A stretch of DNA of 64,000 nt, from contig NC_058055.1 in the NCBI RefSeq assembly GCF_020085105.1, forward strand, positions 12,118,322 to 12,182,321. Direction: 5' to 3'. The notes under the pieces are model-generated. The model worked only from the letters and a program-made list of their open reading frames with translations, was not told the origin of the DNA and did not search any database. The position numbers and the translations under genes are program-made. The first letter of the stretch is position 1. Each line of letters opens with the position of its first letter. Shown one piece after another: positions 1 to 10,800 of this stretch. Origin of the DNA: Siniperca chuatsi. Lineage: Eukaryota > Chordata > Actinopteri > Centrarchiformes > Sinipercidae.

Positions 1-815
1 GAGTCCAGGGTCCACATCTTCAGAACACTCAAAGACTTGGCTTGGTTACACTGTGGACACATCACAATGATTTGATTGGTCTTGGATTTGAGCATCCCAT
101 TGCTTTGCTCTAACTTCAGTTCACGTCAGTAATTTTAACCCTGATCTTTTGAGTGTAAAAGCCAGGGCTTAACCCTACTCTGCAGTAGAGTTAAGCCCTG
201 GGCTAATGGTGGGGATATCCCACATTTGAAGTTGTGAGTTTGAAAGGACTGTAAGCTCATGGTTAACAGCTGTAAGCCCTGGGCTAACGTAGGTCTCAGC
301 CAAAGGCTATATATAGAGTGAAAAGTCCTGATGATGTTGTGATGTCTTTATGATTGCAGGTGAAGAAAACAAAGCAGTACTGTTGCCATTCTAAATGCAT
401 ACAGAACATAATATTGGATTCAAAGACCGGTGTGCATACTAAGTTACTGCATGTAACATAATTGTTACAAAACAAATTTGTTGTTAGGCCCATGTCAGTT
501 CAAGCAAATCACCCCTTTTTACTCAAGATGACATTTGAGAACCTTGACATTCAATATTATATTCATATAATTATGCTGTCGTTGATCTTGTTCTTCATTA
601 TTTGCTCGAAAATGTTGTTTAATGGCTGCTACATGAAATATTATGAAAAATACACAACTTGCATTAAGTATTATTAGGCTAGATACATGTGGGTGTGATA
701 CAAATGCTGTTAGAATTGCAAATGCTGTGTTTTATATAGTTTATGTTTTTTTTTTTCTGAGAAGACAAAATACTAACAGTGCGTCTTTTATTTTGGGAAC
801 AAGGAGAAAAAGGAA
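1..815. other. Intergenic DNA upstream of cdc23
   Basis: No gene is recognised here. The short ORFs at 296-493 and 462-677 are A/T-rich and resemble no family I know. The stretch contains an imperfect palindrome at 161-203 and a repeated 13-base word (AGCCCTGGGCTAA) near 193 and 271, which suggests the remains of a mobile element. The rest is plain A/T-rich sequence leading into the cdc23 promoter. Confidence 0.6.
161..203. repeat. Imperfect palindrome (hairpin)
   Basis: The left arm CCAGGGCTTAAC-CCTACT is answered by AGTAGA-GTTAAGCCCTGG, with CTGCAG near the centre. The arms are about 20 bases and differ at one or two positions. A third partial copy of the arm follows near 270. It could be a transposon end or a small foldback element; no target-site duplication was found. 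Confidence 0.6.
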
Positions 816-892
816 GTGATGTCATTCTTGGTGGGCGGGACTACCTCTTTGTTCATTCCACCAATAGCATGCTAGCTTGGTAAAATATGAAA
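811..892 (+). promoter_or_regulatory. cdc23: Probable cdc23 core promoter
   Basis: Just upstream of the cdc23 start lie an Ets-like AGGAAGTG (811-818) overlapping an ATF/CRE-like TGATGTCA (818-825), a GC box GGGCGGGA (833-840) and a CCAAT box (861-865). There is no clear TATA box. This is the usual composition of a housekeeping promoter. The transcription start itself cannot be seen. Confidence 0.5.
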
Positions 893-3800
893 ATGGCGGC
901 TCTCTGTAATGAGTTTGGGGACTTGGTACAAATCAAGAAACAGCTCATATCGGTGATATCGCTTTGTAAAGAAAGAGGGCTTTTACACAGCGGGAAGTGG
1001 TGAGACTGACTGTGACTAATTTGATATTAATTGCCTGTCTTTCAGCTCCGTTACCTTAGTAACTAAGCGTTAAAGCTAGTTACGCTGTTAGCTACGTTAG
1101 CAGTGCTGTTGACAAGTCTCATTATAACAATTTAGCTAATACTGTTTATTGAATACATTAAGTATATATATCACTATTAACGTTATATCTCAGCTAAGAG
1201 CGTCGTTAAATGATCAATCGATTTTATTGTTTCAGAAGGTCAAATGCATCCTGGGACCAAAACACTGAGCTGAAACAATATGTAACTTCGCTGCCAATTG
1301 GGCTAACGTTATCTAACGTTAAATCATATAGATGAAAGTACCGGTGTTATCAAGGTACATAAAGCAAGACTGAGCTCAATTTGTTTATTGCTGTCGATTA
1401 GCAAATATACACTGGACAAATTGGGTTCAAAAGATAGCAACTTTGTGATGTTTTTGCTTGCTGTAAGAGGAAATCTGGTGTGATAGCACAAAACCCCTAG
1501 AAATTACCCTAACTGTAATCAACGGCACAGTTATGTCACATGCTTCGTGTGTTTACATTTTAGGGCTTCTGAACTGGCATTTGCTTTGGACCCTCTTCCC
1601 AAGGATGAATTACCTCCATCACCTCCTTTTACTGAGGTTTGTACACTGCCAGGCCTGAGGCTTTTCTGGGTTTAAGTAGTTTCATTATATATTTTTTTAA
1701 CTACCTACCATTCACTTTCCATCAATTTCCCCTTGAAGTAGCTTTAGGGTTTAAAAATCATTTTATTTCATACTGTCTTCTTTACAGTGGTGGAAGAAGT
1801 ACTCAGAGCCTTTACAAGTAAAAATAGAAATACCATAGTCTAAACATACTCCATTACAAGTAAAAGTCCTGAATTCGAAATGTTACTTAAGTAAAAGTAC
1901 CGAAGTATTATCAGTAAAATGTGCTTAAAGTATCAAAAGTAAAAGTACTCATTATGCAGAATGGCTCCTTTCAAGGTGGTGTATTGTTATAGAATATTAT
2001 TAATAATATATTATTCTGCTTTTATCACTAACAAATACATGTAAGAGCATTTACATGTTGTAATTTGTCAATGTGGAGCCAATTTTAGATACTTTGTATA
2101 CTACCAGGTAGATTAGTAGTACAGTACTGCATTATATCATATAAGTGTACCATAGTACCACTTGTAAAATATTTTCATAATATTGCTCTATCCTGCACAT
2201 ACTTTATATCCTGCACTTGCTTATTGCACTTCTGGTTAGACCTAAACTGCATTTCGTTGCCTTGTACTTGTACATGTGTAATGACAATAAAGTTGATTCT
2301 GTTGAATCTGTATATGTTTTTTTTATGTAACTAGTAACTATAAGTTTCAAACAAATGTAGTGGAGTAAAAAGTACAATATGTCTCTCTGAATTGTAGTGG
2401 AGTAGAAGTATAAAGTAGCACAAAATGGAAATACGCAAGTAAACTACAAGTATGTCAAAATTGTACTTGAGTACATGTACTTAGTTACATTCCACCACTG
2501 ATTATCAGCTTGTTCCGTCTCTTTATTGTAGCTGTAAGATGTTTATACTGAGTGAATCCATGTTTTTATGGCTGCATTGTCATGCCATCAAATGGAGACA
2601 TTCTAGATGTATTTTGCATCATTTTATACCAATTTCCCCAGCCTAACCCCCACCAATGGGCCCTTAACCTCGAATTAATTTCCTAAAATAGCTGGTAACT
2701 GTAATTCTTAGCAAAGGTTACTCAAACAGGACTAAATAGTGAATTTGTTGGGGACTTACTGTTTTCAGTAAGTAGTGCTAGTGAGTATTTACAGCAGCAG
2801 GACGGCGTATGTGGGATCTCCTCAAAATATACTATAGTGCATCATTCATCATAATGAACATGGGATTTTCAACATGGGTTTTGGTCTTTTCATGGGATTT
2901 GTTGACAATAAAAAGAATCTTTCAGGAAGTGAAAAATTATTCTGCCCCCTGCTGACAGGTTTTTATGTAGAAAACGAAATTGGCTGTTAACCATGTGTTC
3001 AGAAGGGGCTTTATGAAAGCCTTTTTGTGTTTTTCAGTGAGACTAATCTTTTGGGTTTTTTTTTTCAGTAATTAAGTTGACTTGATAAAGATGATTAGGA
3101 CGACTTTTCTTTTTCACTGTCTGTCTGTCCCAAATGCAGGACGATGCACAAGACCTGGATGCACTTACACTGGCCAAATCCTACTTTGACCTAAAAGAGT
3201 ATGATCGTGCTGCTTACTTTCTGAAGGGCTGCTGCAGTCAGAAGGCTTATTTCCTCTATATGTATTCTCGCTATCTGGTAAGATTCTGTAGATATCTGGC
3301 ATGCCCGCATCCTTTGATCCTTGATTTCATTTTGTGACAAGACTGCTTTCACTTTGATCGTAACACTTGTGAACCATTTTGAAAGTTTCCTTCTGTCTCT
3401 TCAGTCAGGCGAGAAAAAGAAGGACGATGAGACTGTGGACAGCTTGGGTGAGGACTTGTCTCTTTTAAAAGAGAACTGAAAGTACTTTTTTGTTAGCCTT
3501 TAACACTGAACTTTTTTGTGTTTTTCTGTGTGGTTCTAGGTCCTCTGGAGAAGGGTCAGGTGCGCAATGAAGCCTTGCGAGAGCTGAGGGTTGAGCTCAG
3601 TAAGAAGCATATTGCAGGAGAGTTGGACGGGTTCACCCTGTACCTGTAAGAACTTTTCCTCTAAAGAGTACACACTTTCCTCAGATTATGCAGAGCAATA
3701 CAGTGGACTGCTTACTGTGTTTGTGTTTGTGTTTGTGTTTGTGTTTGTGTGTGTGTGTGTGTGTGTGTGGATGTGGGAACACAGGTATGGGGTGGTGCTA

Positions 3801-6800
3801 CGAAAGCTAGATCTGCTGAAGGAGGCGGTAGAGGTGTTTGTTGAGGCAATCCATGCACTTCCTCTTCACTGGGGAGCCTGGCTCGAGCTTAGTAACCTTG
3901 TCACCAACATTGAAATGGTAACTGCCTTTGTGTTTACACATACACAAATTGTAGATTGTGTCATTAACTTCATGTGACCAGGTCCACAATAACCACCCAA
4001 AAGCAATTCTCACAACACAGCCTCATGACTTTTAAACTTTACTTTATGTCTTAGAACAAACAGAAAACAAAACAAACACTTTCTGATAATCAGTCAATGT
4101 AAAGAAACGCTCCATCTGAGGTAATTATATGGACTGATATGATTCCATCTACCTTTGTCTCTTTCTCCCCAGCTGAAGTCCCTGTCTCTGCCAGACTGCT
4201 GGATTAAAGACTTCTTCGTGGCCCACATGTACACAGAGCTGCAGATGATCAAAGAAGCGTTGCAGAAATACCAGAACCTCATTGAGGCCGGCTTTTCTAA
4301 GAGCACCTACATCATCTCACAGATTGCTGTCGCCTACCACAACATCAGAGGTTTGTTTTCTGCCTTCTGCAGTAACAATTTTGCAGAGGGATGTTATTGG
4401 GACAGATTTAGTCTTACAGCACTCTGTCTCTATTCATTTCAGATATTGACCAAGCTTTGACTCTGTTCAATGAGTTGAGAGAGCAGGATCCGTATCGCAT
4501 TGACAACATGGACACATTCTCCAACCTGCTCTATGTCAAAGTGAGTGATACCTTATTGATTAGCAAAGAAATGTGTTTTGACTTGTTCCCCCGACCATTT
4601 CACAGGAAGGTTAGAGGTCGAAATAATAGCAGCCAGTAGGGATAAAGTGTCTTGCACAAGAACACTTAACTGGGACAGATGCTTACTGGCAGAGGGGTTC
4701 ACTATATTATCTTGATGTTTTTATTTGACCTCTGATGTATGTCACATGTTTTCAGCAGAGGATCCAGGTCAAAAACTTGGTCTAGAACAGAGTGATGTTC
4801 TTGTGAAGACCCATTTTTATAATGTTTAGTTCTGTTGTTGATGGTGATGAATGCTTCCACAGAGCATGAAGCCAGAGTTGAGCTACTTGGCCCACAACCT
4901 GGTGGAGATCGACAAGTACAGAGTGGAGACGTGTTGCGTCATCGGTAAGTGTTGAGCCAATCTGATCAACGGTAATGCCACTGTTTACAAAAATACAGAA
5001 ACAAAATTTTCCAGCACAGTTTTGCAGTAATGGAACAATTAGTTGATGAATACAAAATTGTATCGGAAATAGTTTGTAATTTATCAATTAAAGTACAAAA
5101 TATTGAGTGGTTACAGGTTCGCAGGTGTATTGGCTTGCTTTTTTTCTATTTTCTATTCTATAAAAAATTGTCAGCTGGTCAGACATCATTTTGAATTCCT
5201 GTAATTTGTGTAATAAGTTGTGTGTCTCATCCACAGGTAACTATTACAGCTTACGCTCTCAGCATGAGAAAGCAGCTCTGTACTTCCAGCGGGCCCTCAA
5301 ACTGAACCCTCGCTGCCTCGGCGCCTGGACCCTCATGGGCCATGAATACATGGAAATGAAGAACACATCGGCTGCCATCCAGGCCTACAGGTAAGACTGA
5401 AGATATAGTAGAACATAGACAGCCCTTATTTTGGTGGATATCTCGATGTCTTGTTCAATGTGTAAATGATGGAGTTTTTACTTACTGCCAGACCTTTCAC
5501 AGCAGCAGTGTGGAGGATTTATACCAGCTTGTATTGTTGTTGTGAGTGTTGTTTCCTTGTTTTTTTTTTTTTCCCCCTTTCAGGCATGCCATTGAAGTGA
5601 ACAAACGGGACTACCGTGCCTGGTACGGCCTGGGTCAGACATATGAGATCCTCAAGATGCCCTTTTACTGTTTGTACTATTATCGAAAGGCTCACCAGCT
5701 CAGGTATGAGTTTGACACTCCCCCCGTAAAAAAAAAGGTGTTTATGCATGTGTTACTAAGAATAAAGTATGCAATGTTCATAAACCAAATGGGCATTATT
5801 TGTTTTGACATACTATGATGTATTTTTGTAGGCCCAATGACTCGCGCATGTTGGTCGCACTGGGTGAAAGCTACGAAAAACTGTCACAGCAAGTGGAAGC
5901 CAAGAAGGTACGTATGTTGCACCTGTCGGTGATTCCTGGTTTGTGTAATAAATTCATTAAAGTTTCTGGCTCATTTTTGATTTGGACCATGACATTTTCT
6001 ATTTTTGTCTAGTGTTACTGGAGGGCATACTCTGTTGGAGATGTAGAGAAAATGGCTCTACTCAAGTTGGCAAAGTAAGTGTCCACTGCATCCTGATGAA
6101 ATACAATAAAACCGATTTTCTGGTCTAAAAATAAAGTAGTTTACGTCACATTTTCTTTAACTTTTAAGCACAAAATGAATATCCGATGTGCATCTTTTTT
6201 CTGTTGTCATATGTCAACATGTTATTTGTATCACTCAGAAATAAAGTGTGCTATATGTGACTTCTGCTTATGCCTTTGTTAGGCTCCATGAACAGCTGAA
6301 TGAGTCTGATGATGCTGCCCGGTGTTACATGCTTTACATCCAAGACATTTTCTCTTGTGGGGTAAGAATTTTAAAGTATCTGAATACATATGTCAATTCT
6401 TGACAACCCTGTCTGCAAACTTATGTGTAGTTTTGGTCTGTATTCACGGTTTGGGCTGTGGTTTTGAAATGAGATGTTTAACAATGTGTTGTATTTGTGT
6501 GGAAGAAATCTATTTCTAATAAAATCTGGTCATCATAGGAACAACTGGAGCATGCTGAGGTGAGCACAGCGCTGCGGTACCTGGGTCAGTACTATTTCAA
6601 GAACAAGCTCTATGATGAGGCGTCCCTCTGCGCTCAGCGCTGTTGTGACTACAATGATGTAAGTGTGTCTGCATAATCTGAGCACTGTTCTCTAGTTGCT
6701 GTAGTAGTAACTCACTTAACTGGTGTCGGTGCTCACTCTGCTTGTAGGCTCGTGAAGAGGGAAAAGCTCTGTTGAGGCAGATCTCACAGGTCAGAGATCA

Positions 6801-6900
6801 GACCGAGACGCCATCAGCAGATCTGTTCGCTCCGCTCTCAAACAACAACACTCCCGTCAGGAGGGTGTCTCCACTGAACCTCATCTCCTTTACACCCTGA
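893..6900 (+). CDS. cdc23: Cell division cycle protein 23 (APC8), APC/C subunit
   Basis: TPR-repeat scaffold subunit of the anaphase-promoting complex/cyclosome, the nuclear ubiquitin ligase that triggers anaphase. Coding exons as read: 893-999, 1564-1636, 3140-3277, 3405-3447, 3540-3645, 3785-3917, 4173-4350, 4443-4540, 4863-4944, 5237-5390, 5584-5703, 5832-5907, 6013-6074, 6283-6361, 6539-6658, 6748-6900. All junctions keep frame and give about 573 residues; human CDC23 is close to 600. The N-terminal APC8 domain includes [19 protein letters not shown]. The TPR array includes [20 protein letters not shown] and [18 protein letters not shown]. The C-terminus [12 protein letters not shown] keeps TP and SP sites that are phosphorylation candidates. 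An in-frame ATG at 887 (M-K-M-A-A) could be the true start and would add two residues. Intron 2 holds a transposon and intron 5 a TG-rich microsatellite. The gene converges on kif20a. Confidence 0.97.
1785..2500. mobile_element. Non-autonomous DNA transposon in cdc23 intron 2
   Basis: The stretch begins CAGTGGTGGAA and ends TTCCACCACTG, a perfect 11-bp terminal inverted repeat. Subterminal sequence is full of AAGTAAAAGTAC-type words that recur inverted at the other end. I know this as a common teleost repeat but cannot name its superfamily. Flanks are TTTA and ATTA, so no clean target-site duplication was found. A LINE-like 3' tail lies inside it near 2190-2312. Confidence 0.75.
2190..2312 (+). 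mobile_element. LINE-type 3' tail fragment nested in the transposon
   Basis: The words TTGCACTTCTGGTTAGAC, CATTTCGTTGCCTTGTAC and AATGACAATAAAGTTGATTC match the 3' end shared by many short teleost retrotransposon fragments. Its place inside the CAGTGGTGG element suggests either a later insertion or a sequence carried by that family. The left limit is uncertain. Confidence 0.5.
3714..3769 (+). repeat. (TTTGTG)n(TG)n microsatellite in cdc23 intron 5
   Basis: Repeats of TTTGTG pass into a pure TG run that ends about 15 bases before the 3' splice site at 3784. The whole intron is only about 139 bases, so the repeat makes up about 40 percent of it and occupies the usual branch-point and polypyrimidine region. 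Confidence 0.9.
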
Positions 6901-7316
6901 CACCCACCCTCCTATTCACTGGCTTTAAAATGAACAATTTGTGTATCCTGTGACATGAAACTACTTTTCCTGGGGGGGTTGTTTGACCTTGCCAAAAGTC
7001 AGTGTTGGAAGGATTTACTTGTTGATGCATAGAATTGTTAATGACATTAAAATTGCATTTGTTTGTAAAATTTGCAATCCTGATCATTTTTGTCCAGGAT
7101 CAGACAAGTTTTTATATTATCAGGCTAATACACAAGGTTTTGAATAGATTTTTAAATACACATGTAGCTTTTGTATAATTCAATGCTAGGTCAACAGTGT
7201 CAAAAAGATCCTTCAGAGCGCAGACATGCAAAGAAAGGACACCTTGAACGCTTTACACACACACACAAACATCATGTTTTGATTTCAATCAATGCTGTAT
7301 ATATGTAAATAGTTTA

Positions 7317-7322
7317 AATAAA
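7317..7322 (+). terminator. cdc23: cdc23 poly(A) signal
   Basis: AATAAA about 420 bases after the cdc23 stop codon. It faces a minus-strand AATAAA at 7508-7513 assigned to kif20a, so the two convergent 3' ends are less than 200 bases apart. Confidence 0.7.
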
Positions 7323-7507
7323 GCATACCTGCTATGCAAGGGCTGTCTTTTTCTTTGTATTTTTCATTTCATGTTGTACAGTACATGAAAACAATGCAGT
7401 GAATTAAGTGTAGTTAGTACAGTAAAAAAAACAATATCACATTTTAAAATGAACATGCATTTTTCTGCTATAGTACTTAAGCTACTCAAAACAGTGTTTT
7501 CATAGAT

Positions 7508-7513
7508 TTTATT
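7508..7513 (-). terminator. kif20a: kif20a poly(A) signal
   Basis: TTTATT on the plus strand reads AATAAA on the minus strand, about 350 bases past the kif20a stop codon at 7865. It is the first canonical signal I see downstream of the gene. Confidence 0.6.
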
Positions 7514-7864
7514 ATGGAAAACAATAGTACATACAGCAAAGCCGTGGAAGAGTTGCAGAGAAGGTTAATTACAGACACACACACACACACATACTATTCT
7601 TAGTCTATTAGCCAGTGAGCAGCTTAAGAGCACCTCAATTCCCTTAGTAGTATACTGCAACCCCATTTAAAGCATAACTGTTTTACTGGCGCGAACATCA
7701 TAACTGTATTTGGCATGATGACAGTGAGTTAACTGCACTGCAAAAAGTGAATATATACAAAACAATAAAAAAAAAAAAAACTACTATAAAAAGTTACCAG
7801 TAAATATAACTGGTTTTGCATAATATCAAAAAAAGGACACACTCCCACTGAAGCTCCAAAGAGC

Positions 7865-10800
7865 TCAGTACTTCCCCCTGAGACTACGAGGGGTGGGCAT
7901 GGGGCTGCGAGGTGGAGACTGCTGCCGAGACCGCAAGATCCGTGAGTAGGGGGTACTGTTTGCTTCTTCAACAGCCCGACTGTTGTATTTACGCGTTGGG
8001 GTACGTGTCGGGAACAGAGACTGGAAAAAGGGCTGTTTTTGCGGAGGCCGGTTCTCAGTGTCACTTGCTGCAGCGGCCCCACAGCCCCTCTTCTTGCAGG
8101 AACCTGGAGTGGAGGCAGCAGAACCTGAGGGGGGCAGTTGGGGCTGGACGGCCTGTGTCTGGGCCAGGGTTTCCGCTTTCCGCCTTAAGTCGGCTCTTAC
8201 AAGCATCAGGCCATTCTGGAGCTCCACCAGGATCTGGGCCTAAGAAGAAGTCAGTCAACAGGGTTAGACAAAACCACAGACGGGGAAGTGAAGGTGAAGG
8301 TGGGATCGATAAATCGATCTATCGATAGATATCTCTCTATGTACAGATAGAGAGAAAGAGATATCTATCTGTAGATAGATAGATAAGTGAGGTAAAATGA
8401 AACTTCTTAAAACATGCGTTTGCACAGTAATCACCTGGTGCAGATGTTAGAAACCTAGATTTAGTTTAAAAGCTGGCTGTGCATCAAGATTGTTAGTGAA
8501 GCGAGTAGAGGGAGAGAAGGATAAAGTATTTGAAATTGAGAATTACTTTAAACAGATGCTGCTTTAAAATACTAATAATTATCGCTTCTTTAAAGTTAGA
8601 GCATCAATAATCAGCATCAAAGAGATATAATTATTGTCAAAACTCTGCCTTAACTGAAATGTTACATGCAGAGGTCCTTACAGGAATAGCAGTATGTTGG
8701 GGTCTTGATTTGTTTCAGTAATTTTTCAGCTGAGCTTCAGCTACTGTTACTTTGTCTGTAGCAGAGAGCAAAACGTATTTTTATTTCCAATTTGAAACTG
8801 GTCTTATCCAACTAAAAATTATAAATGAAACCTTTGTTACAGAAAAGCTCAGTTTATAAAACAATATAATTTACATAACATTATACTATACATGTCTGTG
8901 GTTGTACCTGTTTGGCTAATGTCTCATCTGCAGCTGTTAATGCCTGGCGCAGCCTTTCCCCTCCTGTGTTGCGGCAGCAGGCTCGTTCACCAGACTGCAG
9001 GTCCACCCCAAGCCTCTGCAGATCCAGGCGTAGCTGACGCAAGTTCTGTTAGAAAAGGTCAGAATTTTAGTCCTTCTGAGGGTGAAGAGACTCATATGCA
9101 ACAAAAACAATGGTGCATTTCATATGGTACAGCAGTAACTAACCCGCTGACCCTCCTCAAGCTTGCGATCAGCAGCATTGGTGAGGGTGCCAGTTGAACC
9201 TGGGACTTCCAGCTGCATATTCAGCTTTGTCAGCTCTGCACAGGCAAGCAAGCAGAACAATAGACAGTCAACTACCATTAACAATATCCTAACATCAACA
9301 CATAATCAGAGCAGTGTTTCAGTCACCTTGTGTCTTGGTGAGCAGCTCAGCACGACACTGGTTGAGCTCAGCATGCAGTCTGCCAAGTTCTGACTGAGTA
9401 GTGAGGCGCTGAGAACGTCGAGGCCCCTCAGAGTCTCCCTGTGGCACTGAGATGGGGACCGATTCAGCTTCCTTCTTTTTTTCAAGGGCAGCGGACAAAG
9501 CTTCAATCTCCTGATCACGCTCCTAAAAGAAAGGATTAAAAGAAAACAATTAGTGAAAATTCATAGCATCTAGATTCAAATATATCTTAGCACAGATACA
9601 ACAACTGCATTACAAATAGAACTATGTTGTGGACACTCATTGCATTTGTGGAAAGATCTCATTTAACGAAAGTGTAAATTTTACAGATTGTGTGTGTGTA
9701 TTTAAACTAGGGATGCATCGATCCAATACTGATATTTGTTCGATGTTGATGCAAACAGCTATTAGCCGATCTATTCAATTCAATTATAGGTTTACGTCTG
9801 CGTGCGCTTACTACGTCATGTGTCAGCAGCGCACCGGTAGACCCAGCGATTATGCTCAGAGGAAGCTAACAACAAACATGTCAGCTGTTTGGAGGTATTT
9901 CACCCTATATTTTACAAAGTTAGGAAAGCAATGTTTAAGTCAAGCCTGATGTTGCCTTATGCATGAAATAATGATCCCACTCTCTTCCACACAGTGAGGC
10001 TTACAGCTTATTAATGAAACACTGGCATCAGATCGGTACTTGGTATCGGCAGATACCCAAAGCCCAGGTATCGGTAGTGGGACTGAAAAAGTCACATCGG
10101 CGCATCCCTAATTGAAACCACACCATGAGGACAGATACCGCCTTAAAGTAACACAAACTTAAGGCTGATGATTTAGCTCTCACCTTCAGTTCCTGGCTGT
10201 AGAATATCTTCAAATGTTTTTGCACGTTAGTTATCTTGTCTTCGTACCTCTCTTCGATTAGAGCCCTCTCTGCCTCCAAGGTCTCACTATAGGACAAGAC
10301 AACATCACAACTCAGTATCTGCATTCATTTCAAATTTCAGCATTTATCATCATTTTAATGTTACAACTTCGCATTGAGGAGGATTTCTTTGATGAAAAAA
10401 ATAAATAAAATAAAAATAAAGAGGGAATGGAAATGATTTGTGCTTAAATTGCTTCACTAAACAATTGCTAGCAAATTCGTTTGCAAGAGGACTGTTGGTT
10501 TCACATCTAAAACATTGCTAGAATTTTTTTTATTACATGCCCTAAATGCAGCCTGGTTAATCTTAAAAAGGCATCTTTTGATTTAAACAAAGCACACACA
10601 CCTGAAGCCATCTTGCATCCCAGAGATGACCTCCATCATCTCAGAGACCACCTGCTCCCTCACATTTGCCTCAAGAACCTCTCTCTCTTCCCGCTGGCGC
10701 TGCACCTCTTTCTTCAGGACATCAATGGCCTGCAGCAAAGCCTTCATAAAGTACAGTCAGCGGTTAGGAGCACTGGACAAATACCTGTTTTTAGACACTT

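Noticed and set aside
7912-8328. 138-codon plus-strand ORF
   Set aside because: Antisense of the last kif20a exon, whose minus-strand reading is clearly the real one.
9629-9949. 106-codon ORF in a kif20a intron
   Set aside because: Mostly hAT element sequence; only MSAVWRYF looks transposase-like, and the frame is otherwise non-homologous.
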